From the NCBI GenBank assembly GCA_963831605.1, contig CAWHQR010000008.1, positions 62,001 through 126,000 of the forward strand: a stretch of DNA of 64,000 bases. The letters run 5' to 3'. Each line of letters starts with the position of its first letter. Within the stretch, counting starts at the first letter, position 1. The stretch is from DASUPK01 sp963831605. Lineage in GTDB: Bacteria > Actinomycetota > Thermoleophilia > Solirubrobacterales > 70-9. The translations under genes and the position numbers were made by a program. Below are positions 34,457 through 42,302 of this stretch, one piece after another. The notes beneath the pieces were generated by a model. That model did not search any database and had not been told where the DNA came from. It saw nothing but the letters and a program-made list of their open reading frames with translations.

Positions 34457-34921
34457 ATGATTCTGAAGCTCCGTGAGCGGATGGCCAATCGCGAAGAGGG
34501 TTTCACCCTCATCGAGCTCCTGGTCGTCATGCTCATCATCGGGATCCTCGCGGCTATCGCGATTCCCACGTTTTTCAACCAGCGCAACAAGGCAAGTGAC
34601 TCGAGTGCAAAGGAAATGGCGCACACGAGCCAGGTGGCGGCGGAGACGATCGCCACTGACAACAACGGTTCCTACCTGACGGTGAGCCCGACCACGCTGA
34701 ACGGGATCGACTCGTCGATCCTGACGGCTGCCGGTTCACCGCCGCATCCGTTCGCAAGCGCCGCGAGCGGCACCGCGAACAGCTGGACTGTGACGATGAC
34801 GTCGCCGACCGGCAACACGTTCTCGATCGCCAAGAGCTCCACCGGCGTTCTCAGCTACACCTGCACCGTCCCCGCCGGCAACGACCGGGGTGGTTGTCCG
34901 ACCGGCGGAAACTGGGGCTAA
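34457..34921 (+). CDS. pilA1: Type IV major pilin, copy 1
   Basis: A 154-residue prepilin. Leader MILKLRERMANREEG ends at the PilD cleavage site before FTLIELLVVMLIIGILAA (Glu5 present). The globular part has two Cys near the C-terminus (SYTCTVP..DRGGCP) that can form the usual disulfide-bonded D-region. ATG 34457 is six bases after AAGGAG. It is preceded by a WhiG-type promoter and a cyclic di-GMP-I aptamer and followed by its own terminator. It differs from copy 2 at only about a dozen residues. This is the probable fibre subunit. Confidence 0.95.
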   Translation: MILKLRERMANREEGFTLIELLVVMLIIGILAAIAIPTFFNQRNKASDSSAKEMAHTSQVAAETIATDNNGSYLTVSPTTLNGIDSSILTAAGSPPHPFASAASGTANSWTVTMTSPTGNTFSIAKSSTGVLSYTCTVPAGNDRGGCPTGGNWG

Positions 34922-34965
34922 TCCCAGCTAGCCAGTCAGCGTGAGCCCGAGAGGGTTCATGCGAA

Positions 34966-34999
34966 AGAGGGCGGGCCTCCGGGCCCGCCCTCTTTTTTT
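34966..34999 (+). terminator. Intrinsic terminator after pilin 1
   Basis: A perfect 12-base-pair stem AGAGGGCGGGCC/GGCCCGCCCTCT with loop TCCG and seven T. It separates pilin 1 from pilin 2, making pilin 1 monocistronic. Confidence 0.95.
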
Positions 35000-35031
35000 C
35001 CAACGTGTGTCGACACTTTTCAGTTATTCGC

Positions 35032-35058
35032 TAAAGGCCTGCGGCTGTTGACCGATGC
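35032..35058 (+). promoter_or_regulatory. WhiG/FliA-type promoter of pilin gene 2
   Basis: TAAA (35032-35035), 15 bases, ACCGATGC (35051-35058). The spacing is identical to the pilin 1 promoter, and the first spacer bases (GGCC) are shared. The leader that follows (35065-35156) does not show the GEMM core, so this copy appears to lack the riboswitch. Confidence 0.72.
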
Positions 35059-35166
35059 AGGACTCGTCCAAGAAAAGCCAGTGCGCCCGGTCGGCCAGCT
35101 TGTCGCCACCGGGTCACCCGAAATCCGGCAGCGGGGCCCTGGCGTCAACGTCCCTGGGAGGAAGAG

Positions 35167-35631
35167 ATGTCTCGAAAGCTCCGTGAGCGGATGGCCAATC
35201 GCGAAGAGGGTTTCACCCTCATCGAGCTCCTGGTCGTCATGCTCATCATCGGGATCCTCGCGGCTATCGCGATTCCCACGTTTTTCAACCAGCGCAACAA
35301 GGCCAGTGACTCGAGCGCCAAGGAGATGGCGCACACCGGCCAGGTGGCGGCGGAGACGATCGCCACTGACAACAACGGTTCCTACACCACGGTGAGCCCG
35401 ACCACGCTGAACGGGATCGACAAGTCGATCCTGACGGCCGCGGGTTCACCGCCGCACCCGTTCTCGAGCGCGGCGAGCGGAACCGCGAACAGCTGGACGG
35501 AGACGATCACGTCGCCGACCGGCAACACGTTCACGATCGCCAAGAGCTCCACCGGCGTTCTGAGTTACACCTGCACCGTCCCCGCCGGCAACGACCGGGG
35601 TGGTTGTCCGACCGGCGGAAACTGGGGCTAG
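35167..35631 (+). CDS. pilA2: Type IV major pilin, copy 2
   Basis: A 154-residue prepilin nearly identical to copy 1. The leader differs at its start (MSRKLRERMANREEG), the helix FTLIELLVVMLIIGILAA is identical, and scattered surface changes occur (for example TSQV to TGQV, TMTS to TITS). The two C-terminal Cys are conserved. ATG 35167 follows GGGAGGAAGAG. Own promoter and terminator make it an independent unit, so relative amounts of the two subunits could change with regulation. Confidence 0.95.
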   Translation: MSRKLRERMANREEGFTLIELLVVMLIIGILAAIAIPTFFNQRNKASDSSAKEMAHTGQVAAETIATDNNGSYTTVSPTTLNGIDKSILTAAGSPPHPFSSAASGTANSWTETITSPTGNTFTIAKSSTGVLSYTCTVPAGNDRGGCPTGGNWG

Positions 35632-35683
35632 TCCCAGCCAGCCGATCTGTGTGAAGCTCGAGAGGGCCTCACGTGAATCAGGA

Positions 35684-35717
35684 GAGGGCGGGCCTTCGGG
35701 CCCGCCCTCACTTTTTT
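35684..35717 (+). terminator. Intrinsic terminator after pilin 2
   Basis: An 11-base-pair stem GAGGGCGGGCC/GGCCCGCCCTC with a TTCG tetraloop, then AC and six T. Nearly the same hairpin as after pilin 1, consistent with duplication of gene plus terminator. Confidence 0.93.
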
Positions 35718-35841
35718 CCGGCGCCGTTCGCACCAGCGCCGCCCCGCCACCCCGGCCGCTCTCATACGAACGGCCAGCGAGATCAAATGGGTATGGGCAC
35801 CCGGCCCACGCGTGCCGATGCATTGACCCGAGCGTGCATCG

Positions 35842-37272
35842 ATGCACTTGCGCATCCTGAAAAAAATCCAGAGCGATCAGGCGGGAGTGACGCTGATCGA
35901 GGTTCTGATCAGCTCGGTGGTCCTCGTGATCATCTCCACCGGCCTGTTCATGTCGCTGAGCGCCGGAAACCGCGCCACGGCCACGGAGCGTCACCGCGCC
36001 AAGGCCAACGACCTGGCCGAGCAGGAGCTCGAGCGGGTGCGCTCGCTGCGGATCGGCGACCTCTCGTCCTGGAACTCGACGCGGCGTGTGCTCGAGGACG
36101 GCACCGAGCTCGCCTCCAACGCCAGCTGTCCTGCCGGCGGGACGACCTGTTACACGGTCACGTCAAGCACCCAGTTCCTGACCGAGCCCGCGTCGACGAG
36201 CACCTGTGCCTCCGGCACCGGATCCCGCGACTACCTTCAGCTCCAGGTCTCGGTGTCGTGGACCGGGATGAGCGCCACGGCGAGGCCCGTCACCGCGGGT
36301 ACGGTGATCTCGCCGCCAAACGGTTCACTCGTCCCGAACAGCGGCTCGCTGCTGGTCCAGGTGGACGATGCCAACAGCAACGGCATCACGGGGATAACCC
36401 TGACCGGAAGCGGAGCGGGTTCGTTCAGCGGGACCACGGGGGCCACCGGCTGTGTCCTGTGGCGCAACCTCCCCGCTGGCAACTACACGATGACCGCGGG
36501 TGGGGCCGCCACCGGCATGGTCGATCCCGACGGCAACGCACCCACGGCGCAGACCGTCAGCGTCGTCGACCAGGCCACCAACACGGTCAACCTCCAATAC
36601 GACCAGCCCGGGTCGATCCCGGTCACATTCACCACCCGTCGCCAGAGCGACAACGCCCTGGTCAGCGTGCTGCCGAACGGACAGCCCGTGCAAGCGGATT
36701 CACTGATCGCGTTCAACACCGGGATGACGACGGGCCCGAAGCGATTCGGAACCCCGGGAACGCTCGCGAGCACGATCACGGCGAGCGGGCTCTTCCCGTT
36801 CAGCTCACCTGATTCGGTCTACGCCGGTCTGTGCCAGAGCTCGACGGTCTCCGGCGCGGCGGTGGCGAGCGTCAACGTACCCGCGGGCGGCTCCCAGCCC
36901 GCGACGGTGCAACTGCCCGCTCTGCATCTCGACGTCTACCAGGGGGCGACGACTGCCAGCGCGAAGGCGGTCGGAGCGACGGTGACGGTCGAGGACCTGC
37001 TCTGCGCCAACAACCCGACGTCCGGCTTCAAGCGAATCTTCACCACCAACAGCTCGGGCGAGCTGGACAACCCCGGCCTGCCGATGAGCGACTATCGGAT
37101 CTGCGCGACGGCGAACATCTCAGGGATCGGCAACAGGAAGATCCGCACGGGGGACGCGCTCACACCGGCGAACGTCAGCCTCGACGATCCAGTCGACCTG
37201 AACAGCCCCAGCACGACGCTCAACCTCTTCCTCCAGGGGACCGGGTCGGCCTCCGGGAGCACGTGCCCATGA
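35842..37272 (+). CDS. Large minor pilin-like protein (PilV-like)
   Basis: A 476-residue prepilin-like protein. The class III leader ends QSDQAG before VTLIEVLISSVVLVIISTGL (Glu5 present). The N-terminal pilin helix (AEQELERVRSLR) is followed by an unusually long, Thr/Ser/Gly-rich beta domain with several internal Ig-like segments and three Cys pairs. It may be a tip-adhesin-type minor pilin. ATG 35842 lies 125 bases after the pilin 2 terminator; no strong promoter is evident. Overlaps the next gene by four bases. Confidence 0.82.
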   Translation: MHLRILKKIQSDQAGVTLIEVLISSVVLVIISTGLFMSLSAGNRATATERHRAKANDLAEQELERVRSLRIGDLSSWNSTRRVLEDGTELASNASCPAGGTTCYTVTSSTQFLTEPASTSTCASGTGSRDYLQLQVSVSWTGMSATARPVTAGTVISPPNGSLVPNSGSLLVQVDDANSNGITGITLTGSGAGSFSGTTGATGCVLWRNLPAGNYTMTAGGAATGMVDPDGNAPTAQTVSVVDQATNTVNLQYDQPGSIPVTFTTRRQSDNALVSVLPNGQPVQADSLIAFNTGMTTGPKRFGTPGTLASTITASGLFPFSSPDSVYAGLCQSSTVSGAAVASVNVPAGGSQPATVQLPALHLDVYQGATTASAKAVGATVTVEDLLCANNPTSGFKRIFTTNSSGELDNPGLPMSDYRICATANISGIGNRKIRTGDALTPANVSLDDPVDLNSPSTTLNLFLQGTGSASGSTCP

Positions 37273-37967
37273 GGGAGTTCAGGGATGAGGGCGGCTTCAC
37301 CCTGGTCGAGCTGCTGATGACCATGCTGACCTCGCTGGTCGTGATGAGCGCGATCGTGATGATGCTGACGACCTCGCTGCGCAACCAGGACCAGATCAAC
37401 AGGCGGGTCGATGCCAATCAGCGTGTGCGGCCGGTGATGACGCACATCATCCAGGAGCTCCACTCGGCCTGCATCGCGCCGCGAATGACGCCGATCATCG
37501 GGGACGGCACGACCAACGGCAGCACCGGCACGCGGATCTCGTTCCTCTCCAAGAGCGGCGCCACGGTCACGCCGACGCCCGACCTGCACATCATCAGCCT
37601 CAGCGGCGGGATCTTGTCCGAGTCCGTGTACCCCGCCACCGGCGGCACGCAGCCAGGGCCCTGGACCTTCTCGCCGACGGCCTCGTCGTCCACACAGCTG
37701 CTCACCCAGGTCTCGGCCCCGGCGTCCGGGATGTTCCAGTACTACGACTTCGTCAACGGACAGGTCGACACCTCGCCGACCGCCGTCCCGCTGAGCGCGA
37801 CCGATGCCGCCAAGGCCGCGATCATCAAGGTCACCATGTCGAGCGCACCGACAAACGGTGTCTCGACATTCGATCCCGGCTCCTCACTGGTCGTCTCCAA
37901 CTCGGCAGACCTGAGGCTGGAGAGCGCCGGGCAGTTCCCGAACCAGGACAACCTGCCGTGCGTCTGA
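37269..37967 (+). CDS. Minor pilin-like protein (PilW-like)
   Basis: A 232-residue prepilin. MREFRDEGG precedes FTLVELLMTMLTSLVVMSAI (Glu5 present), followed by the long-helix pattern RRVDANQRVRPVMTHIIQEL seen in PilW/GspJ-type priming pilins. ATG 37269 overlaps the preceding stop (ATGA), and the stop overlaps the next start by ten bases, so the three minor pilin genes are translationally coupled. Confidence 0.85.
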   Translation: MREFRDEGGFTLVELLMTMLTSLVVMSAIVMMLTTSLRNQDQINRRVDANQRVRPVMTHIIQELHSACIAPRMTPIIGDGTTNGSTGTRISFLSKSGATVTPTPDLHIISLSGGILSESVYPATGGTQPGPWTFSPTASSSTQLLTQVSAPASGMFQYYDFVNGQVDTSPTAVPLSATDAAKAAIIKVTMSSAPTNGVSTFDPGSSLVVSNSADLRLESAGQFPNQDNLPCV

Positions 37968-39565
37968 TCCGGGCCCGCATCCGAGCGCTCGCGGCCGGAG
38001 AGGCCGGCTACACGCTGATCGCCGTGCTCGCCGCGACCTTCCTCGTCTCGCTGCTGGTCACAGCCGCGCTGGCCGCGACCAACGACGACCAGCGGCTGAT
38101 CTCCCTCGACCTGGAGCAGAAACGGGCGTATGCGGCCGCGCAGGCCGGCATCGCGGATTACACCTACCACCTCAACAGCGACAGCGGCTACTGGACCCGC
38201 TGCACCAACGTCCCGACCCCGAACGCCGTCAACCAGCAGACCTCGACGGCGAATCGCAGGCCGGTCCCCGGGTCCACCGACGGCTCGACCTATGCGATCC
38301 AGCTGGTGCCGGCGACCGGCCAGTCCGCCTGCGACCCCAACAACCCGACGCAGTCGATGCTCGAGTCGAGCGGCGCGAACATCGGAACGTTCCGGATCCG
38401 CTCCATCGGCTACGCCGGCACCGAGAAGCAGTCGGTCGTCGCGACCTTCAAGCAGGCGACCTTCCTCGACTACGTCTACTTCACCCAGCTCGAGACGTCG
38501 GATCCGGTGACCTACGGCTTCGCGAACCCTTCGGCGGCGCTGACCGGGGCGTACAGCCAGTGCACCAAGTTCCGCCGCGACGGCCGCGAGAGCTCGCCGA
38601 TCCCCGGCACCAACAACCAGTTCTGCGATCAGATCGTCTTCGTCGGCGGTGACAAGATCGACGGCCCGGTGCACACCAACGACGACTTCGCGATCTGCGG
38701 CACCCCCAGCTTCGGGCGGGGCGCGGCCGATGTCACTGAGGTCAGCGCGCCGCCGAGGGGTTGGAACCCCGGCAACAACTGCTCGGGCACCCCCGACTTC
38801 AACGGACCGTTTGCAACCAACGCCCCGGTTCTGACCCCGCCGACCACCAACCAATCGCTGAAGACCTTCGCCGGTCCCAGCTACACGTACACGGGCCAGA
38901 CCTCGATCACCCTGAGCGGAGCCACCATGTCGATCAACGGAGGTCCGTTCGTCGCGGAGCCCAGCAGTGGGGTCGTCTACGTGCAGAACGGCACCTGCAC
39001 CTCCTCGTACTCGCCGTTCACCGCCACCTACCCGGCCAGCTCGGGCTGCGGCAACGCGATCGTGCACAGCAGCGGCACCTACTCCGGTCAGCTCACGATC
39101 GCCGCCGAGAACGACGTCATCATCGACGGTTCCATCAAGCGCTCGAGCAGCTCCGCCGACCTGCTGGGCCTGGTGGCCAACAACTTCATCCGCGTCAAGC
39201 ATCCGATCTGCCCTTCCAGCAACCTCGGCTGCTCGAGCGGCACGACCACCTCGGAGACGGCCAAGGGCCAGTGCAACGGCGGCGTCAACGGCACCGGCTC
39301 GAACTCCAACATCCAGATCGATGCCGCGCTGCTCGCCATCGCTCACTCCTTCATCGTCGATCACTACGACTGCGGCGGGAGCCTCGGCACCCTTCAGGTG
39401 AATGGGGCGATCGCCCAGAAGTTCCGCGGGGCGGTCGGGACCACCAACGGAACCGGATACATCAAGGACTACAACTACGACGACCGACTCCGCTACCAGG
39501 AGCCGCCGCACTTCTTCGACCCGGTGCAGTCCGCCTGGCACGTGCAGCGGGAGACGCTCGGGTAG
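37958..39565 (+). CDS. Minor pilin-like protein lacking Glu5 (PilX/GspK-like)
   Basis: A 535-residue prepilin-like protein from GTG 37958. The hydrophobic helix reads GYTLIAVLAATFLVSLLVTA: the cleavage-site Gly is there, but Ala replaces the Glu that normally occupies position 5. Loss of Glu5 is typical of the K/X-type subunit that caps the tip complex. The AYAAAQAGIADYTYHLN segment also matches PilX-type proteins. The remainder is a large beta-rich domain with many Cys and Asn/Gly/Ser, perhaps an adhesin or tip structure. Confidence 0.82.
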   Translation: MRLIRARIRALAAGEAGYTLIAVLAATFLVSLLVTAALAATNDDQRLISLDLEQKRAYAAAQAGIADYTYHLNSDSGYWTRCTNVPTPNAVNQQTSTANRRPVPGSTDGSTYAIQLVPATGQSACDPNNPTQSMLESSGANIGTFRIRSIGYAGTEKQSVVATFKQATFLDYVYFTQLETSDPVTYGFANPSAALTGAYSQCTKFRRDGRESSPIPGTNNQFCDQIVFVGGDKIDGPVHTNDDFAICGTPSFGRGAADVTEVSAPPRGWNPGNNCSGTPDFNGPFATNAPVLTPPTTNQSLKTFAGPSYTYTGQTSITLSGATMSINGGPFVAEPSSGVVYVQNGTCTSSYSPFTATYPASSGCGNAIVHSSGTYSGQLTIAAENDVIIDGSIKRSSSSADLLGLVANNFIRVKHPICPSSNLGCSSGTTTSETAKGQCNGGVNGTGSNSNIQIDAALLAIAHSFIVDHYDCGGSLGTLQVNGAIAQKFRGAVGTTNGTGYIKDYNYDDRLRYQEPPHFFDPVQSAWHVQRETLG

Positions 39566-39572
39566 CACCCGC

Positions 39573-39600
39573 TAAAGGCCGCGGGTGAAGGAGCCGAGAG
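39573..39600 (+). promoter_or_regulatory. Weak WhiG/FliA-like box before pilD
   Basis: TAAA (39573-39576), 16 bases, GCCGAGAG (39593-39600). It repeats the GCTAAAGGCC sequence of both pilin promoters, but the -10 is less good, the spacing is one base longer, and the predicted transcript would start only a few bases before the pilD ATG. Function is doubtful but the sequence recurrence is clear. Confidence 0.35.
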
Positions 39601-39607
39601 AACCACC

Positions 39608-40366
39608 ATGTTCCCCATCGCCTCACTTGCCTTCGTCGGCGGTCTGATGACCGGCAGTTTCATCGGCGTTGTCGCCCACCGGGTGCCGCGCGGCGGCTCC
39701 GTTGTCGGCGGGCGCTCGATGTGCGACTCCTGCGGTGTGCAGATCGCCGCCTACGACAACGTGCCGGTGCTCTCCTGGCTCATGCTTCGCGGCCGGTGCC
39801 GGGACTGTGGGGCGAGAATCCCGGTGCGGTACCTGCTGGTCGAGCTCGCGCTCGGAGCGGCGTTCGCCGCGACCGCCGTCGTCTTCCACGACGATCCGGG
39901 CGCGCTCGCCCTCGGGCTCGTCTTCGTGGCGATGCTCGCCGCGATCACGCTCACGGACCTGGAGCGGCGGCTGATCCCGAACCGGATCCTGATCGCCGGG
40001 GCGGTGGCGGGCCTCGCGATCGTGGCCGCGACCGATCCGTCGAGCCTGCCTGAGCGCGGGATCGCCGCCTTCGCCGCCGGCGGGCTGCTTCTGCTCATCG
40101 CGTTCGCCTATCCACGCGGGATGGGGATGGGGGACGTGAAGCTCGCCTTCGTGATGGGCCTCTTTCTCGGCAGCGCCGTCTCGGTGGCGCTCGCGGTCGC
40201 GGTGATCGCCGGCTCCGTGGTGGGGATCGGCGTGATGGTCCAGGAGGGCTCCGCCGCCCGCAAGCAGGCGGTCCCGTTCGGGCCGTTTCTGGCGCTGGGC
40301 GGCGTGGTGGCGCTCCTGGCAGGTGACCAACTGGTCAACGCCTACCTGAACGCTTTCGTCCGTTAG
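39608..40366 (+). CDS. pilD: Prepilin peptidase / N-methyltransferase PilD
   Basis: A 252-residue aspartyl membrane protease that cleaves and methylates prepilins. The N-terminal methylase-type loop has two CxxC pairs (CDSCGV and CRDCGA). Catalytic Asp residues lie in LTDLERRLIPNR and in GMGMGDVKLAF (the GxGD motif). About seven membrane helices. It processes the five prepilins encoded just upstream. Confidence 0.95.
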   Translation: MFPIASLAFVGGLMTGSFIGVVAHRVPRGGSVVGGRSMCDSCGVQIAAYDNVPVLSWLMLRGRCRDCGARIPVRYLLVELALGAAFAATAVVFHDDPGALALGLVFVAMLAAITLTDLERRLIPNRILIAGAVAGLAIVAATDPSSLPERGIAAFAAGGLLLLIAFAYPRGMGMGDVKLAFVMGLFLGSAVSVALAVAVIAGSVVGIGVMVQEGSAARKQAVPFGPFLALGGVVALLAGDQLVNAYLNAFVR

Positions 40367-40444
40367 CCCACTCTCATCAGTCTTGGGTATGGCGCAAATG
40401 GCCATTGCAGCCGATGGGAATGGTGAGGAGAAGACCCTCCAACG

Positions 40445-41512
40445 ATGGCCTCTGTGAAGAAGAACACCTCTCTTGTCGGTCTCGACCTCGAGTCGGGGAG
40501 CATCGCTGCGACCGAAGTCGTCGGGCGCGGCGACCGCGCCGTGGGCCGGACCGCGGTCGTGCCGCTCGAGCCCGGAGTCGTCCGCGAGGGCGGCGTCCAG
40601 GATCCGGCTGCCCTGAGCAGCGCGCTCACCGATCTCTTCGCCCGACACAAGCTCTCCAAGTCCGTCCGGCTCGGCATCGCCAACCAGCGCGTCGTGGTTC
40701 GCACGTTGCGGCTGCCGCGAATCGAGGACGCCGAGGAGCTGGATGCGGCGGTTCGCTTCCGCGCCCAGGACGAAATCCCGATGCCCCTTGAACAGGCCGT
40801 CCTCGATCACCGTGTGATCGGCCGAGGGGAGAGCGCCGACGGGAATGCTCAGATCGACGTCCTCGCGGTCGCCGCGCGGCGCGACATGATCCATCCGCTG
40901 GTGCAGGCGATGAGGGATGCGGGCCTCAATCCCGCCGGCATCGACCTCTCCGCCTTCGGCATGATCCGCGCGCTCGGCCCCGCGAACGGCGACGGCGCCG
41001 GCGAGTCGGGCGAGCTGCCCGTTCCCACCACTCTCTACGCCCACCTCGGCGACGTCACCAACATCGCCGTGGCCCGCGGCAGTGGCTGCCTCTTCACCCG
41101 CGTCAGCCCCTTCGGGATCGAGACGATCGCCGACCGTCTCGCCAGCCGCGCGGGCATGTCGCTCGATGAGGCTCGCGAGCTGCTCGTGGATGTCGGGCTC
41201 GAGGAGGAGCTCGAACTGTTCGACGGTCACGACGGCAGCTCGGCGGCCCGCGAGGAGATCGAGCGCGGAGCCGGCAAGCTCAGCGACGAGCTGCGGATGT
41301 CGATGGAGTTCTACGGCGCACAGGAGGGGGTCACCCCCGTTGAGCGCGTCATCGTCTGCGGCGCCGGCAGCACGATCCCGGGGCTCGCCGACCGGATCCG
41401 AGCCGACCTCGGCCTGGAGATCGCGCAGGAGACACCGCCGGAGCTCTCCCACCTCGATCCCGAGGACGCAGCGCGCCTGACCGTCTCCTACGGCCTCGCC
41501 CTGGGGGAGTGA
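40445..41512 (+). CDS. pilM: Type IV pilus assembly actin-like ATPase PilM
   Basis: A 355-residue cytoplasmic actin-fold protein. The phosphate-1 loop GLDLESGSIAATEV, the LPRIEDAEELDAAVRFRAQDEIP segment and the late adenosine motif IVCGAGSTIPGLADRI are characteristic. It binds the N-terminal peptide of PilN to connect the motor to the PilN/O frame. ATG 40445 after GAGGAG; the 78-base gap after pilD has GCCGATGG but no matching -35. Confidence 0.93.
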   Translation: MASVKKNTSLVGLDLESGSIAATEVVGRGDRAVGRTAVVPLEPGVVREGGVQDPAALSSALTDLFARHKLSKSVRLGIANQRVVVRTLRLPRIEDAEELDAAVRFRAQDEIPMPLEQAVLDHRVIGRGESADGNAQIDVLAVAARRDMIHPLVQAMRDAGLNPAGIDLSAFGMIRALGPANGDGAGESGELPVPTTLYAHLGDVTNIAVARGSGCLFTRVSPFGIETIADRLASRAGMSLDEARELLVDVGLEEELELFDGHDGSSAAREEIERGAGKLSDELRMSMEFYGAQEGVTPVERVIVCGAGSTIPGLADRIRADLGLEIAQETPPELSHLDPEDAARLTVSYGLALGE

Positions 41513-41517
41513 CCTGA

Positions 41518-42300
41518 ATGCGCTCCGTCAACCTCATCCCCCCCGACGAGCGAGGCTCCGATCGCTCCGCGATGCGCACCGGGGCGTTCTCCTACGTCCT
41601 GATCGGCGCCATGGCCCTCGCCCTGCTCGGCGTCATCGCCCTGGCGTTCACCAGCAAGCAGGTCTCCGACCGCCAGTCTGAGATCGCCAAGCTCCAGACG
41701 CAGGCGCAGCAGGCGGAGGCCAAGGCGCAGAGCCTGCAGGCGTTCGCAAACTTCCGCGCGGTTCAGCAGCAGCGCTCTTCCACGATCACCAGCCTCGCGC
41801 AGAGCCGCTTCGACTGGCAGCGCGTCATGAATGAGCTCACCCACGTCATCCCGTCCAACGTCTGGCTCGTCCAGCTCGCCGGGACCGTGAATCCGCAGGT
41901 CAACCTCCCCGACGCTCCCGAGATCCAGATCAGGGACGGCGTCACGGGTCCCGCGCTCGAGCTGGTGGGCTGCGCCGCCAATCAGGATGCCGTCGCCGGC
42001 TTCATCTCTGCACTCGAGGAGATCGATGGCGTCACCCGGGTTGGCCTCCAGCAGTCGGGGAAGGTCGACGAGAACACCTCCGTCGGGGGCGCCTCGGTCA
42101 CCTCCGCCTCGGGACAGCAGACCAACGCCGAGTGCCGGACCAACACCCACATCCCGAAGTTCGAGATCGTGGTCGCATTCGATGCGGTTCCGACGCCGGG
42201 CGGAGCTGTCACCGACTCATCGGTGCCATCTTCGCTGGCGACAACCGCCGCCTCTCAGGTCGCCGCCCAGCCAACCTCGAGCCCGTCGACGGGAGGCTGA
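41518..42300 (+). CDS. pilN: Type IV pilus alignment protein PilN
   Basis: A 260-residue bitopic protein. The N-terminal peptide MRSVNLIPPDERG is the PilM-binding INLLP-like motif. It is followed by one membrane helix (ALALLGVIALAFTS), a Gln/Ala-rich coiled coil, and a periplasmic ferredoxin-like domain. The C-terminus ends in a Pro/Ser/Thr-rich tail. Starts five bases after pilM. Confidence 0.92.
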   Translation: MRSVNLIPPDERGSDRSAMRTGAFSYVLIGAMALALLGVIALAFTSKQVSDRQSEIAKLQTQAQQAEAKAQSLQAFANFRAVQQQRSSTITSLAQSRFDWQRVMNELTHVIPSNVWLVQLAGTVNPQVNLPDAPEIQIRDGVTGPALELVGCAANQDAVAGFISALEEIDGVTRVGLQQSGKVDENTSVGGASVTSASGQQTNAECRTNTHIPKFEIVVAFDAVPTPGGAVTDSSVPSSLATTAASQVAAQPTSSPSTGG

Positions 42301-42302
42301 TC

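Noticed and set aside
35065..35166. A second cyclic di-GMP riboswitch before pilin 2
   Set aside because: The conserved GGGACGCAAAGCC core and tetraloop receptor are missing; only general GC-rich pairing is present.
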